Shown here: one piece after another, positions 22,736 through 34,840 of the stretch
Layout: each line of letters opens with the position of its first letter
How positions within the stretch are numbered: the first letter of the stretch is position 1
NCBI GenBank assembly: GCA_029379385.1
Contig: CM055614.1
Span: 18,333,994-18,397,993 of the forward strand
Reading direction: 5' to 3'
DNA length: 64,000 nucleotides
DNA from: Quillaja saponaria
Lineage: Eukaryota; Streptophyta; Magnoliopsida; Fabales; Quillajaceae
Notes under the pieces: model-generated
What the model saw: only the letters and a program-made list of their open reading frames with translations
Databases searched by the model: none
What the model was told of the DNA's origin: nothing
Program-made: the position numbers and the translations under genes

Positions 22736-23660
22736 AATTGATTGACTAAGTTTGCGCAATTCCTTCTAGTATAGACCATGTACTTAACACATCAATATGC
22801 TAAGTTATATGTGGGCGAGATTATTTCATTACATGGTATACCAGTTTCTATTATTTCTGACCGGAGTGCTTAGTTTATTATGGCATTCTAGAAATCTTTT
22901 TAGGAGGCTCTTGGTACTCAATTGTTGTTCAGTACGGCTTTTCATCCTTAAACTGATAGTCAGTCTGAGAGAACTACACAGACCTTATAGGATATATTGT
23001 AAGCTTGTGTGATGGATTTTAAGAGTAGTTGGGATCAACACCTTATGGAGTTTGCCTATAACAATAGTTATCATAGCACCATTCAAATGACACAATTTGA
23101 AGCATTGTATAGGAGGAAGTGTAAGTCTCTAGTTGGATGGTTTGAAACAGGTGAGTATTAGTTACTGGGACCAAAGTTAGTTCAGGATGTAGTAGAAAGG
23201 TTCAAATAATTTGTGACAAGGTGAAGTAGGTGAGTATGTGTTTTTGAAGGTTTCATCTTTTAAAGGCATTATGAGGTTTGGCGAAAAAGGAAAGCTGAGT
23301 CCGAGATTTATTAGGCCTTTTCAAATCCTGGATAAGGTGGAAGCTATAGCGTATAGGTTGGTATTACCCCATGACTTGGACAGGGTACATCTAGTATTTC
23401 ATGTGGCTATGCTTTGGAAGTATTTACCGATGAGTCTTATGTTTTACGAATTCAGGAGTTACAAGTAGATAAGAATCTGACGTACGAGGAGCAACCAGTG
23501 ATAATCATTGATAGGTAAGTACGTAAACTACGATCGATGGTTATTCCTTGGGTAAAAGTTGTATGGCTACATCACAGGGAACAAAAAGCCACTTGGGAGT
23601 CTAAAAATGCAATAAAACAATGATATCCGTATCTTTGAATGATTCAGGTAAATGATACAT
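22736..23660 (+). pseudogene. Integrase core and chromodomain-like tail
   Basis: The blocks are 'ISLHGIPVSIISDRSA*FI' (22830-22880, with the catalytic Asp of SDR), 'EFAYNNSYHSTIQMTQFEAL' (~23050-23110, with the catalytic Glu), 'RKCKSLVGWFE', 'GKLSPRFIRPFQILDKVEAI' and 'HDLDRVHLVFHVAMLWKY' (23238-23468). After frameshifts come 'KLYGYITGN' and 'ATWES' (~23550-23610), a degenerate chromodomain-type ending. Many stops. Confidence 0.85.
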
Positions 23661-23712
23661 TTGTAACTTTTTCATTTGAAATTCGTGATGAATTTCTTTT
23701 AAAGGGAGCAAA

Positions 23713-24296
23713 TGTCATAATCTAGTATTGAAACATGAGCTTAGAATAATTATGTAACTCTAGATCATAAAAGTAAATGTAAGTATACGAAGTAAATAAA
23801 TATTATCACTGTATAAATATATATATATATGACACACACACACACAAATTATACACACAATTAAATTTTAGTTAACTTGGAGCTTGACTTTATCATTGAT
23901 AGTTCCATATCCCTTGTCCAACTAAGAGAGTGATTTCTCTTAAATTAGAACCTTTTCTATTTGATATGTGATTGAGAATTGGAAATGGGAGACTTTAAAA
24001 AGGGTGATTAGAAACTTAAAAATAATAGAAGTAGTAGTAGTTAAATGGTTAGGAAACATGAAATTTGATTATGTTAATGTTAAATTATAAAATTTGAATT
24101 CTTGAATGATTTTAAGTAATTAACTTTACTTTAAATTTAATAATTAGAGTATGAGTAATATTGAATTAATGAGTTGTATGGGATTTCTTGGTATATGTAT
24201 AAACATATGTACATACACATTCAAGGAAATTAAATACGCCTTTAAGATATTCAATAAAATGTTTAAGAGGAATTAGTTCCAAAGTAATATATGAAA

Positions 24297-24332
<36 letters not shown>

Positions 24333-25621
24333 GGGCAGAGGAATCATAGAATTAATTATGAAATGATTACACTAAGTGACATATGAGTTTATAATTTTTC
24401 AGCTCCGGATGGCGTCTTGGATATACTAACGCTTTCAAATTCTAGATGGAATGACGAACCAAATCTTTAAACCTCATGAGTGGGAAACATTATTCTTTGG
24501 TTGCTAGATTATCGTAATTAATTATTTTAGTGTATTTTATGAATATGTTCATATAGTTGCAAATACGAATGTGTAGTGCTACAAATTGAGTTAATTGACT
24601 TAAGTGCTATATTGCTGATTTTTGCATAATAATTGATTTGTATTTGACATGTGACTTTGTGTTTGATAAGGGCCGATGAAATAAATTTTTATCCGAAATA
24701 GAATCCGGGTGCACCTAGAATACTTTAGTTTGATTATTTGATATATGATTAAAATAATTTGAGTAACTCAGCCTATGGGTGGATATTTGAGGTATTATGT
24801 TTATTATTGGTCTCCAGGAGCAAAAATGCCCTGAGGAGGATGTGTATTTGGTGTGCGGGTACTGAGTTACTTTGATTGGCCCTTTTGGTTGTCTTGTTTG
24901 ATTTGTGTGCATCTTGAATTACTTGAATTGTATAGTGTTTGGTTCTTTACGTTTTCTATATTTACGTATGTGTAAAATTGAATATTTTTTTGTAATTCAT
25001 GTTATTTTGAAATTAATTGAATTATATGCTTTATTTATCAATTGATGCTAGTACTCTTTGGGTACGTTTTTGGCTCACTGAGTCTTTATAACTCACCTCT
25101 ATTTTGTTATTGCTTTTTTTAGTATCTGGAGCCTAGCATACATCACCAATGGATTCACTGACTTCCCAATTCTATTTTCTTATTGCTTTTTTTAGTATCT
25201 GAGAAAGCATACTTGAAGCCAAAGGATGAAGTTTGTAGTCACATTAGGGCTTTTGGTGTAGTGTTTTGTTTTGTATAATAGTCTAATTGTTATTGTTTTT
25301 TGTATGATTGGAGCAAAGCTTTTTTTTTTTTTTTGTGTGTATTATTGTTGTTGATTACTGGTTGAGTATAACTAGGTTATATCTACATGTTTGTAGTAAC
25401 GGGCATGTTTCACTTTAGGGGAAATCTCTGTTAAATTTTTTAGTTAAAGTGTTATTTGTTTTGATATATTATCTTTGTATATATTTTTGTTTGGTAAAGC
25501 TTTTTTTTTTAATCATAGTTAGGTCAAATGTCATATATGATTCTTTGATTTGAAATCAGGCTTACAGATATTTAGTTACTCATTCATTAGGCTAGTCATG
25601 CCTTCGTATGAGGGTGTAACA
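23713..25621 (+). repeat. 3' LTR of the gypsy element
   Basis: It is 1909 bp and begins TGTCATAATC after the polypurine tract. It contains a (GT)n(TA)n tract near 24298-24335. A short duplication, TTATTGCTTTTTTTAGTATCTG, occurs near 25109 and 25179 and is not obvious in the 5' LTR. It ends GGGTGTAACA and is followed by TSD TAAGA. Confidence 0.88.
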
Positions 25622-25626
25622 TAAGA

Positions 25627-27455
25627 CCCACCGCCATTTCTCTCCTTCCTCCCTCTTTCTCAAACTAGAGTGTACAGGTTCAGACGACCTTGAAAACTAG
25701 AGTCAATAAGTTATTTTTGTTTCCTTATGTTTTTGTATGTGTTTCCAATCTTAACATAATTACAAATTTAATTTGGTGTGCACACAAAGGCTGCAATCTC
25801 ATATATATAGTGTAAGGAATGAGAGATTACGACATCTTCATGGAATTCAATGAAAAAAAAAAACAAATCCATTTCATTCATGGCGATTAGATTTAAGTAC
25901 ATCCTTCAACTTTACTATTTTTGATTTTAGACTAGGAATTTTTAATCAAGAAAAAACGGGAATTATATATGAGAAATAGGGACAAATGATGAACACCAAA
26001 AGTAATGAATTTGTACTGATAATTTAATCTAGGCTTAATTCATAGTAGATCTTTTTAAAGAGCATATTTACATTGCAGTTTTTGAGAGAGGAAAGAGAGG
26101 AAAGAGAGAGATGGTGGTGGGTTTTGAATAAAAAGAAATGATAATAATGAGTAGAGAGACATTTATCTGGCATTAAATGTATTGTTAATATTAAATTACT
26201 AATTAGTGACTCCCAACAAAGAATGCAGGTTCAAAATTAGAGACATCACTTTAGAATGGGTCCCATCTTAAAAAAGAGTCCGACAGAACCTCGAGGGATT
26301 AGTCTTACAACAATGTCTATGGAGAAAACCTAGCAACACCCAAAAAAATATATATATTAAATTACTAAAATATCATTTAAGATTAATTAGTTTTAACATG
26401 TGCATTGTTGTTTTTCTTTTACTTAAAAGAGTGGCCATTGATAACTTATACCTACATAAGAATATGTTAAGATTCTCCTTTAAAAATTATTTATTAAAGT
26501 GTAAGAAATATAATAATTGACAAAAAATCAAGCTACTTATTGTATGACATTAGATACCTTTTTTTTAAATAAATAAAAAATAAAAAATAAATCTTATGTT
26601 GAAATTAAGGGCACCAAAACAATTCATCATCCTAAACAAATTTTTAACAAATTTTAAAAGAATGTTAAAAAATAAAATAAAATATCTATTATAACATAAA
26701 GTTCATATCTTATGATTAATCTAGATAAAAAGAAAGGCTCAATTGTTTTCTCAAAAGCATTTTGGATTAAATAAAACTTTTTGCATCTTGTATGTGTCCA
26801 GATTATTCTGATTAGCTACAGTATCTTCTACTAGTTACATGTATACGTCAAAGGAAAATAAGAATCTTAAAAAAAAAAACACAAGTTTTAAAATAACAAT
26901 ATTTTAATAATAGAAATTTAACAAATTAATACCTACTTACAGTACAACTAGTAAGAATTAAAGGTAGTTTGTAGTAGGTAATGTGATTGTCTTAGTTTCT
27001 TACTTGAGCCTATAAATTAGTGGCTTCAGTGTATATTGAGTTTGACCTTTATGAATTATTTCTATATATTAGAAAAGTGAGTTAAACCATACCCAATCTT
27101 GTTTGTTGGGTACATAATTAATACCTAACTAATGTGTATCATTCATCCACCTTCAATTCTTTTTGACAGAATCACAATCATTTATTTCTCTTAACCTATT
27201 ACTTGAACGGTTGAAAAATATCGTAATTATGTTTGACTCCAAAATGTAATTAATTTTTATCTGAACTTCACCCACATGCCACAATACCCACCTCAACCGA
27301 TTGGCTTACTGGTATTACCAGTCACCGACTAGTTTATTACAGTTAGCTGGAAACAATGAAGCAAACATAGGTGGAGAGTGGCATGGTCAAAGGTAGCAAA
27401 GCAGAGGTGAGAAACCAAATCCCTCAGGAGATAGGACTTCTTATCCTTCATAATT
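25627..27455. other. AT-rich intergenic DNA, nothing recognised
   Basis: No frame longer than about 60 codons and no TE boundary could be supported. Confidence 0.45.
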
Positions 27456-27459
27456 TCTA

Positions 27460-28235
27460 TTAGAGTTTGTATGGGGAGGGAGTTCTAATTTCAAATTTTA
27501 TGTTTGGCTATCAAACTAGAATTAGAATTGCAATTATGGTTCCAGTTCCTTAGAATTAAGATATAGCTAAAATAGATCCATAAAAATTCTTTGGGTTACC
27601 CTAAAAAAATTAGAATTCCCTTATTAAATTAAAGAAAAATAAAAGTATAAGATGTCTTTCTTTCTCTTCCTATTTATCGATTTAGATGGTCAATCTCACA
27701 CCATCTAATACTTCTTAATCGACCCCAAAAAAGTACCAACAATAATCGATAATAATGCATATCTTCCTTTCCCCTTTTTATGTAGCTATGTTACTCATTA
27801 GAAAGAAGCCCATCAACATCGAGCATCCCTTGATAGCCTTTGCAATTTGTCGGAATGAAGCTCACTTGATATCGTTTATCATTTTTTCCTTGCATTTATA
27901 GCCAAAGATCTCCCACCTATAAATATTTTCCCTTTTCCTTTCATAAAGCATAAGAAATAATGAAAAATATATCAGAATAGTTCATTAATGGCCATAAATT
28001 CGTTATATAGACTTAGGAGGGTTGGTCGAAGATAGTGGGCTAAGAGTCTAGCTAGAAGGTTTAGGCTTTATTTATTTTATGGTTTAAATGTAAAAAAAAA
28101 TGAAATTAATTTTTTTTTCTTATAAATTGTAATTTTATTTGTACAACAAAGTTCTGAATTCTAGTTTGATTTCAATTACAAAAAAATTGAAATTGTATTA
28201 TAATTCTCCATACTAATTCTAATTCATTGGTCTAA
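27460..28235. mobile_element. Possible MITE-like element with long imperfect terminal inverted repeats
   Basis: The left side (27463-27540: CTATTAGAGTTTGTATGGGGAG, later CAAACTAGAATTAGAATTGCAATTATGG) pairs imperfectly with the right side (about 28155-28232: GAATTCTAGTTTGATTTCAATTAC, later CTCCATACTAATTCTAAT). The inverted arrangement and ~770-bp size suggest a non-autonomous DNA transposon. I could not fix the ends or a target-site duplication. Confidence 0.35.
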
Positions 28236-28392
28236 AGGGACCTTCATGGAGTTTATTCCAAACTCTCCACTTTCTTAAACATCAGTTAAGCATGGTTGTT
28301 GTGATATGCAAGAGATATCACATCACAATCCTATATCACAACAATTATTGAGTTCCTTATATATTTTAAAATCAGATCGGACAAATTATCAT

Positions 28393-28822
28393 TGTTGCAA
28401 TACAGAAATCTACTAATAAAGGTAAAACCAAGAATTCCAAGCTAGTGTCGCTAGTTAGCTAACCCCTCTACCAAGGGTGGGATTCTTGAATTCACAAAGG
28501 AAAAAGAGAGAAGAAACAAAAAGGAAATAATGGATTCAGCCAATTCAATTTCAGTTTTCAAAATGATATAATAATTACATCAGTAAGGTATTAATAGGGA
28601 TTTCAAACTAGCTAATGGTATGACTGCAAGCTAACATAATAAAAAATAACACAACCACTTAATAGACTTTGACAAGTTGACAACAACTATAACAGGCTCC
28701 CTGCTAGCTCAACAGCCTTGTTAGCAAACCTGAATAATACTTTTCAGTTTCTGTTGTCGTGGACTGAGTGATGAGTTGTACTTCCTTATTAATCAGGCCC
28801 AATAGTAATTACCCATATTAGA
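28393..28822 (-). repeat. Probable 3' LTR of the older minus-strand gypsy element
   Basis: On the minus strand a polypurine tract AAGAGGGAA (28825-28833) precedes TCTAATATGGGTAATTAC. The following ~430 bp has the layout of a short gypsy LTR and may end in TTGCAACA at 28393. The start lacks a clean TG, so the ends are approximate. Confidence 0.45.
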
Positions 28823-29025
28823 CCTTCCCTCTTAGAAAGATCCTTGACTTCAAGGATCAAACTATGGAAACCTTGTCTTTAATGATCTATAATACTCCCA
28901 TGTACAATCTTCATGACCACCATTAGACCATTGGACCAAGACCTGAGCTATGGCTCCGTTTCCTTTCTTTACAGTCCTTCTGTCTAAAATGGCAATAAGT
29001 TCTAGTAGCAAATGACCTTCATCAT

Positions 29026-30389
29026 TGTTGTGGATTTTACTTACACAAGCGCACGTATTATCCTCAAGTAACATAGAATAAGTAGAGTATTGTTCCCACA
29101 ATGAGTTTTCAAATATTATGCTAAGTATTAAAATTAGCAATTCTAATTTTTTTTAAACAACTGAGATTTTGGTAGATTATGATCTAATAATAAAGTAAAA
29201 GAAATTACACAAGATTAAACTAGAGATAAACCTAGAACTACAACTTCCCTCAACATTTCACTTGAATTATTATTATCTTGTCTTGCTTAGTTATGGCAAA
29301 GAATTATTAACCTAGGATTCTTGATCAATTATAAGCATATTTCTATATCTTATAAATATATCTTACTTAGCCAATTCACTATATTCCTATGTGAATTAAA
29401 TTAAACAAGTCATTAAGATCATACCTAATTTGGCTACACAAGGCATATAAGTATATTCCTAACCTATACACAAATCAAACTCAACATGTGTTTAATTCAA
29501 ACAAGTGCTAATTCATTCATGACTTAACCTAAATTCCCCTTCCCAAGTTCCTTTAGCTTTTCTAGTTCAATCTAAGAGATGACCAGTCAATTAGAAGCAT
29601 TAAGCATAAAACAAATTAGATAGTCATATACAAAAACCTAAGCAATCTATAGAGAAAATAATATTAAGCTACATTTTAAGTTCTAATTGCAATTCTAGAA
29701 AGGAAACTACTCAATGTTACTTAGTGTAAACATGGTTTCAACAATAATAAACATCAAAGAGTTACAATAAAACTAAAGAAGAAGTAGAAATAGAGAAAGC
29801 TATGAAGGTTGTCAATCTTCAAGTTCCTATGATCCTTGCCCTTCTTGCTTCCTTGCATCTTTGACAATCTCTAATACTCTAGAAAAACGTTGCTAACTTG
29901 TGTCTCTAATTGTGTATATAAGTCCTCTAGATAGTCCCTCTTTTATAGGCTTTCAAAACCCTCAATTTGACTTTAAATCAAACTAGAAATCGATCTAGCG
30001 CCACACTTGCAACTTCCCAACGCCGCGGCCTCATCTTTTTAGAGCCTCAGTGCCCCCTATAGGGCCTCAGCTGAGAATTCTCTGGCACCTTATTGTAGGG
30101 GCTTCTAGCACAACACACTATTTTGTGCGTTTTAAGCCCGAATTTGACTTTCAATAGGGCTCCTTATTGTATTAGACCTTCAAAACAAAAAGACTAAGTT
30201 AAAACAAGTTAGAACTTCTATTAAACACCTAAATCTTATCCTAAAATAACTAGGAATCAACATCCTGATATAATATGGACTCAACTAAGATTTGACTAAA
30301 ACTAAGCAAAAACTAACTAAAACTCTAGAACATAGCTAAATTAATATGAGTAAAAGAATGTAAAATAACTCTCTTTTCAAAAGTTATCA
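29026..30389 (-). mobile_element. 1364-bp TG...CA element, TSD ATCAT (solo LTR or TRIM/LARD-like)
   Basis: On the plus strand it starts TGTTGTGGATTTTAC (29026) and ends AAAAGTTATCA (30389). It is flanked by ATCAT on both sides (29021-29025 and 30390-30394). Removing it and one TSD restores the chromodomain frame of the host pol. It carries no ORF, no PBS and no obvious internal LTR pair. Its 'ACAAGCGCACG...CAAGTAA...TGTTCCCACAATGAG' end resembles a widespread plant repeat type that I remember only generally. Orientation was inferred, not proven. Confidence 0.85.
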
Positions 30390-30465
30390 ATCATCAAATA
30401 CTAGTGCCCTGAGTTTAGATGGACAGCTTACCATGATGCCTTTTCAATAAGGACACAGGGAATAC

Positions 30466-33400
30466 TGTCACACTCCCAAATAGAGGCATGATTGTCTAAA
30501 GGAATGGATAACTAAATCTCTGTAACCCTGACTTCAGACAAAGAAACAAATAGAACATAACTACAAAAAAATTGTTTACTAAAACATATAATTATTTACT
30601 AAAAATTTCGGCAGATGTTCCCCATAAAGTGGAACATGCCCATATAATATAAGCAATGTATACTCCTGATTTCATACAATAACAACAACAATAAGACAAT
30701 AAGGAGCTCTGTTCCGTTTCTCATCACAATAACAAATAAGAAGATTATTACATAATCAGATAGCCCACAGCTCTATAGTGTGATTGCAAACTTTTATCCT
30801 TGACTTCAAATATGAGATTTCGAATATAACTGGTTGTACTCTATCAGTAGGTCATGAGCTCAATAAAGCAATATACTAAATCCTGTTACTAAAAAAAAAA
30901 AAAAAAAAAACAACAGAAGAATGGTATGTCCTATGGACTTAGTAAGTGAAAAATTGTATCTAAAGGGTATTAGTATCACTCAACATATGTATATAATCAA
31001 TTAATATCAATATATCATAAGTGACAAAATTTCTAAAGTTACACTTACACAATTACGGAAACATAAGCTTAACAAGTATAGTTCAAATAGCACTATGTAC
31101 AATTCAATCAAAACAATCAAACCATTTCAAAGCATATAAATCAATCAAAGGGTCAACTGAGTAACTCAGCCTTGCACACCACTCCCACTAGGCAGTTTTA
31201 CGCCCACACACTAAATAGAATTATAAATAGAGTCACTGAAATACGAAATCACTGAATCTTTCTACAAATAAATCTACCCACCAGCGCTGAGCACTCAAGT
31301 CTTTCAAAACACTTATTAGAATCATAATATCTCAAAACATCCTTAGTGCACCAGGATTTTATGTCAAAAGTAAAAATCATTTCAAAAAAAAATAAATAAA
31401 TACTTTGTTGGCCCTTATCACCCACAAACAATTTCAAATACCAACATCATTCAAATAGTGACTCATAGTAATATGATTCTTATTACCACTATATAACATA
31501 TATATACATAAATACATCAAACACACTAATCTAGCAACCATAAGGACAACAATTAACCACTCACAAAAATACGGATGCCGCCCATTCGTTCATTCTTAAA
31601 TTCATGTGTATCATTGGCTATACAACACATTCCAGAGTTGCAATTACAATTTTCAAGTATTACTGAGTTTATAAATTTTTAAATTAGAATCCTCTATTTA
31701 CTAAAACTTATATATATACATTTCTATACCTACACTGAGAAATAAATATAAATCTATAAATTCTCATTTTTGTCATATTTCAAACGTTGAATTCAAATTA
31801 GACTCATTACTTAAAGTTAATTAAAAATTTGAGCTATGCATTCTTATCATTAGCACAATTAAATTTCTAACTTTCCTTTTCCAATTCATAAAATCAACAT
31901 TTGGTACAGATAGGTTTGTTTATGAAAGTTTTCTATTAAGCCATTGCATGTCAAGTAGTATGAATTGTACTTTATGTAGTAAGGTTGACAATGAAGAGAC
32001 ATTTTAGATGTTTTGACAATGAATAGGGTAAAAGGAAACAATAAAAAAAGATAGAAAACACTAGTGAGTTAGAAATATTGAAACTATCTAAGCTTGGGAT
32101 TTGGAATAGTGTTCACTCTAACAATCATATCTTCGTCCAGGAAATTCCAAATCTAGTTTTGTAAAATTTATTAAATACTATACACATTTAGCTTTATAAT
32201 GGTATATCAATTGTAATTTTTAGATTTATATATCAATACAGTTTATTCTTTGAAGTTGCATCAAATTTTGCAAAATGTAAGATTTTTGCAACTCTGACCT
32301 TACCTTAGTTAATTGAACATAACATTCTCTAGGAAAAAGGAAAATCCAATTTCGTTTGTTGGATTTATTAGTAGACGAGTATATCCTTCTAGATAGGTAT
32401 CATATATATTGTTTGGATGTGTATATTAGTGTAGTTAATTATTTAAAGTTTACTCATTTTAGGCATTTTCACAACCCCTGGATATATGTTTATTTCACTT
32501 ACATAAACCAATTTTAATAAAACCAAGTTGAGTTAGCTATCGTTCTTATTTAGAAATTTTTCCTAAAATTAGCCTTGAACTTACTTAATTTCTCACATGA
32601 ACAAAAATGGGGCACTCGTCTAATTCCTAGTTACCAACCTCTGATTTTGATGCTTATAGAATTCTCATTCTTGAGAAATAAATTACAAAACCTCTCTAAG
32701 ACCCCATAATCGTGTTTCAAGATGTTAGGAACATTTCATCTTCGGCACTGTACTCCTAATTAATCCTTTAAGACCCCATAATCTTAATTACCTGATTTGA
32801 GTAAGTATAAAATAAGGTTCATGGATTGGGTTCATGCAGTTTTGTCTGTGTTTGTGTTTGGTGATGTGGCTTTGAGAGACAAGAATGTGTTAAGTTGTTT
32901 TTATCCAATGCCAAAGCATGAAACTCAAAAGGTTTTGAACATTGCTCCTGTTGGGATTGGCCTAATTTGCAGCTTGTTGTTTGTGGCTTTTCCTACCAGA
33001 AGGCATGGAATTGGCTACCCAGTAACAGCAGGCAAATAGTTGTTCATATATAGTTTAGTCTTTTTTTTTCTTTCTTGGCAAATAGCTGTTCATATATAAT
33101 TTAGTCTTTTTTTCTTCCTTTTTTATGGAGGGGATGAGCTAATGTATTTATTTTCTATGACATCTTAATTTGTACTACTTTTTCTTGGGGAGGGACTTGT
33201 ATTATAATCCATCATCTTTCTATTGTTTAATTTATTTATTAGAATTAAAAATGAAGATAATTGTAAGGAACATAGTTGTTTAACTAACCCTCCTTTATTC
33301 ATATCCATTACTCACTTTCATTAACTCCTTAACCCACAACATTAACCAATCACTCTTTGCTCTTGTTTATAAACTTTTTATTCAATTCTAATAACAACTA

Positions 33401-34840
33401 ACCACTAAGAATTAACTCTACTAAGTTTTACTCAAAAAGTTAAAACTAGTTTTCTTGTAAACATTTTATCAAACATCTTAAGTGCATAAATTACTTTTAT
33501 TGATGTGTGTGTGTATACATATACCTATCCCAATAATTCAACATAAATCCTCAAATTTAATCATATTCATACTCCAATTTGCATTTAAATTAAACTAACT
33601 ACCTAATTTTCAGCCTAGCTTACATTAAACCATTCTAATATCAACACATTCCCATTTCCAAGATTCATTTTCCTGCCAATCATATAGTCACCATGTATAT
33701 ATTCTTTATTTTTAAGCTTTCATTCATCTTTAAGCTATATTTCATCCTCCTAAATCAATTGTTTTTCATCCTTAATCAATATTTAAAGATGCAGAAATTT
33801 ACTTAAAAAGGGACTAAATGGTTAGAAGCCAACACCTCAATTCTCAAGAGACTCACGACTATCTTTATGGATGTACTTGTTGCCTTAGCTTAATAATATG
33901 GTTGTAACCTTTCCAAAGACCACCAACAACCAAATCAAGAAAGGAAGTAAAGGCAGTTTGATCACTACCCAAAATAGGGGAACGATATCTGCCATACACG
34001 AACAAAACAGCAGCCACTTTGCAGCTTCCCTAATCTCACACATAAGCATAATTCAAGCAAGAAAGGCAACACTCAACCAGCAAGAAAAAGACCCTAATCT
34101 TCTCGACCAGCAAGGAGCTTCACGAACTAAGTAAGCAAAAAACAGAACCTATCACCATGAACTCCAAGTGTACTACTCCAACTAAGCTCCATGGAAACTA
34201 AGATGAATAAAGGAGCTGAACAAGGGAGGATCAAGCACAACCAACGAGGGGAAATAAGATTGTCTTGGCTGCAATAGTTAGAACTCTAGAAAATTCTAGT
34301 ATATGGAGTAGAGGAGGTGGAAAAGAAACAAAAGGACAGAAAAGCATAAATAAAAATCGGTCCAAAAGGGGAAAAAGTAAAAGATAAAATAAAATAGTGA
34401 AATATGAGACAAGTCAAAAAGTAAAATTTGTGGTACAAAATTTTCTTGATATATTAAAATGTGTGGTGCATTTTCATTTTTTCCCCATGAATATACTAGT
34501 TTATTTTATTTATACTTTCATTTCACTTATCAATAAAATTTACATGGGCTAAGTTCAAGATCCTTATCAACTAAGTTTTAAATAAATTATATGTATAAAT
34601 ATATATATATATATATATACATAGACATATACAATTATGATGTTTATTTATTTTATATTCTTGCTTTCATTTTTATGATCAAAATTTATACCGAATTGTT
34701 CTAATATCATGTTTTAATATTAAGTTATATCATATTTAATACATTGTTATTTATTTATTTAACTTTTTATGTATTTATTATTTTGCAACTAAAATTTATA
34801 CATTAAATATAACCCGACTTTCCGATATCAGGTTATGACA
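30466..34840 (-). mobile_element. Solo LTR of the long-LTR gypsy family, TSD AATAC
   Basis: It is 4375 bp, begins TGTCACACTCC and ends GGTTATGACA on the plus strand. Exact AATAC duplications lie at 30461-30465 and 34841-34845. It is inserted in the chromodomain-proximal part of an older gypsy pol. It shares the terminal blocks (TGTCATAACCTGATATCGG at its minus-strand start, ...AGTGTGACA at its end) and the 'CACTGAGTC' and 'CCTAGGTGCACC'-type islands with the other LTRs. It also carries an antisense fragment of a DMP gene at ~32790-33260. Confidence 0.92.
32791..33039 (+). pseudogene. Captured C-terminal fragment of a DMP (DUF679) membrane protein gene
   Basis: The frame reads 'SKYKIRFMDWVHAVLSVFVF', 'GDVALRDKNVLSCFYPMPKH', 'ETQKVLNIAPVGIGLICSLL' and 'FVAFPTRRHGIGYPVTAGK*'. 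This matches the last third of DMP proteins: two transmembrane segments, the C-F-Y-P motif and the R-H-G-I-G-Y tail. DMPs are four-helix endomembrane proteins, and some act in gamete fusion. The N-terminal two thirds are absent and no promoter or ATG was seen. What could be the gene's own 3'UTR continues to ~33260 and holds a ~47-bp tandem duplication (33040-33115). The fragment is still open and little changed, so capture is probably fairly recent, or the piece is a genomic copy rather than an old relic. Confidence 0.88.

Larger units (their letters stand above)
15566..25621 (+). mobile_element. Full-length Ty3-gypsy element (Del/Tekay-like), inactive, TSD TAAGA
   Basis: The element starts TGTCATAAC at 15566 and ends GTGTAACA at 25621. 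It is flanked by identical 5-bp target-site duplications, TAAGA (15561-15565 and 25622-25626). In order it holds a 5' LTR (15566-17808), a PBS, gag, protease, RT, RNase H, integrase and a chromodomain-like tail, a polypurine tract (AAAGGGAGCAAA, 23701-23712) and a 3' LTR (23713-25621). Long (>1.9 kb) LTRs and a 'HDLDRVHLVFHVAMLWKY' integrase tail fit the Del/Tekay chromovirus lineage. Every domain has stops or frameshifts and the RT active site is altered, so it cannot act autonomously. The four solo LTRs in this window belong to the same family. Confidence 0.93.
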
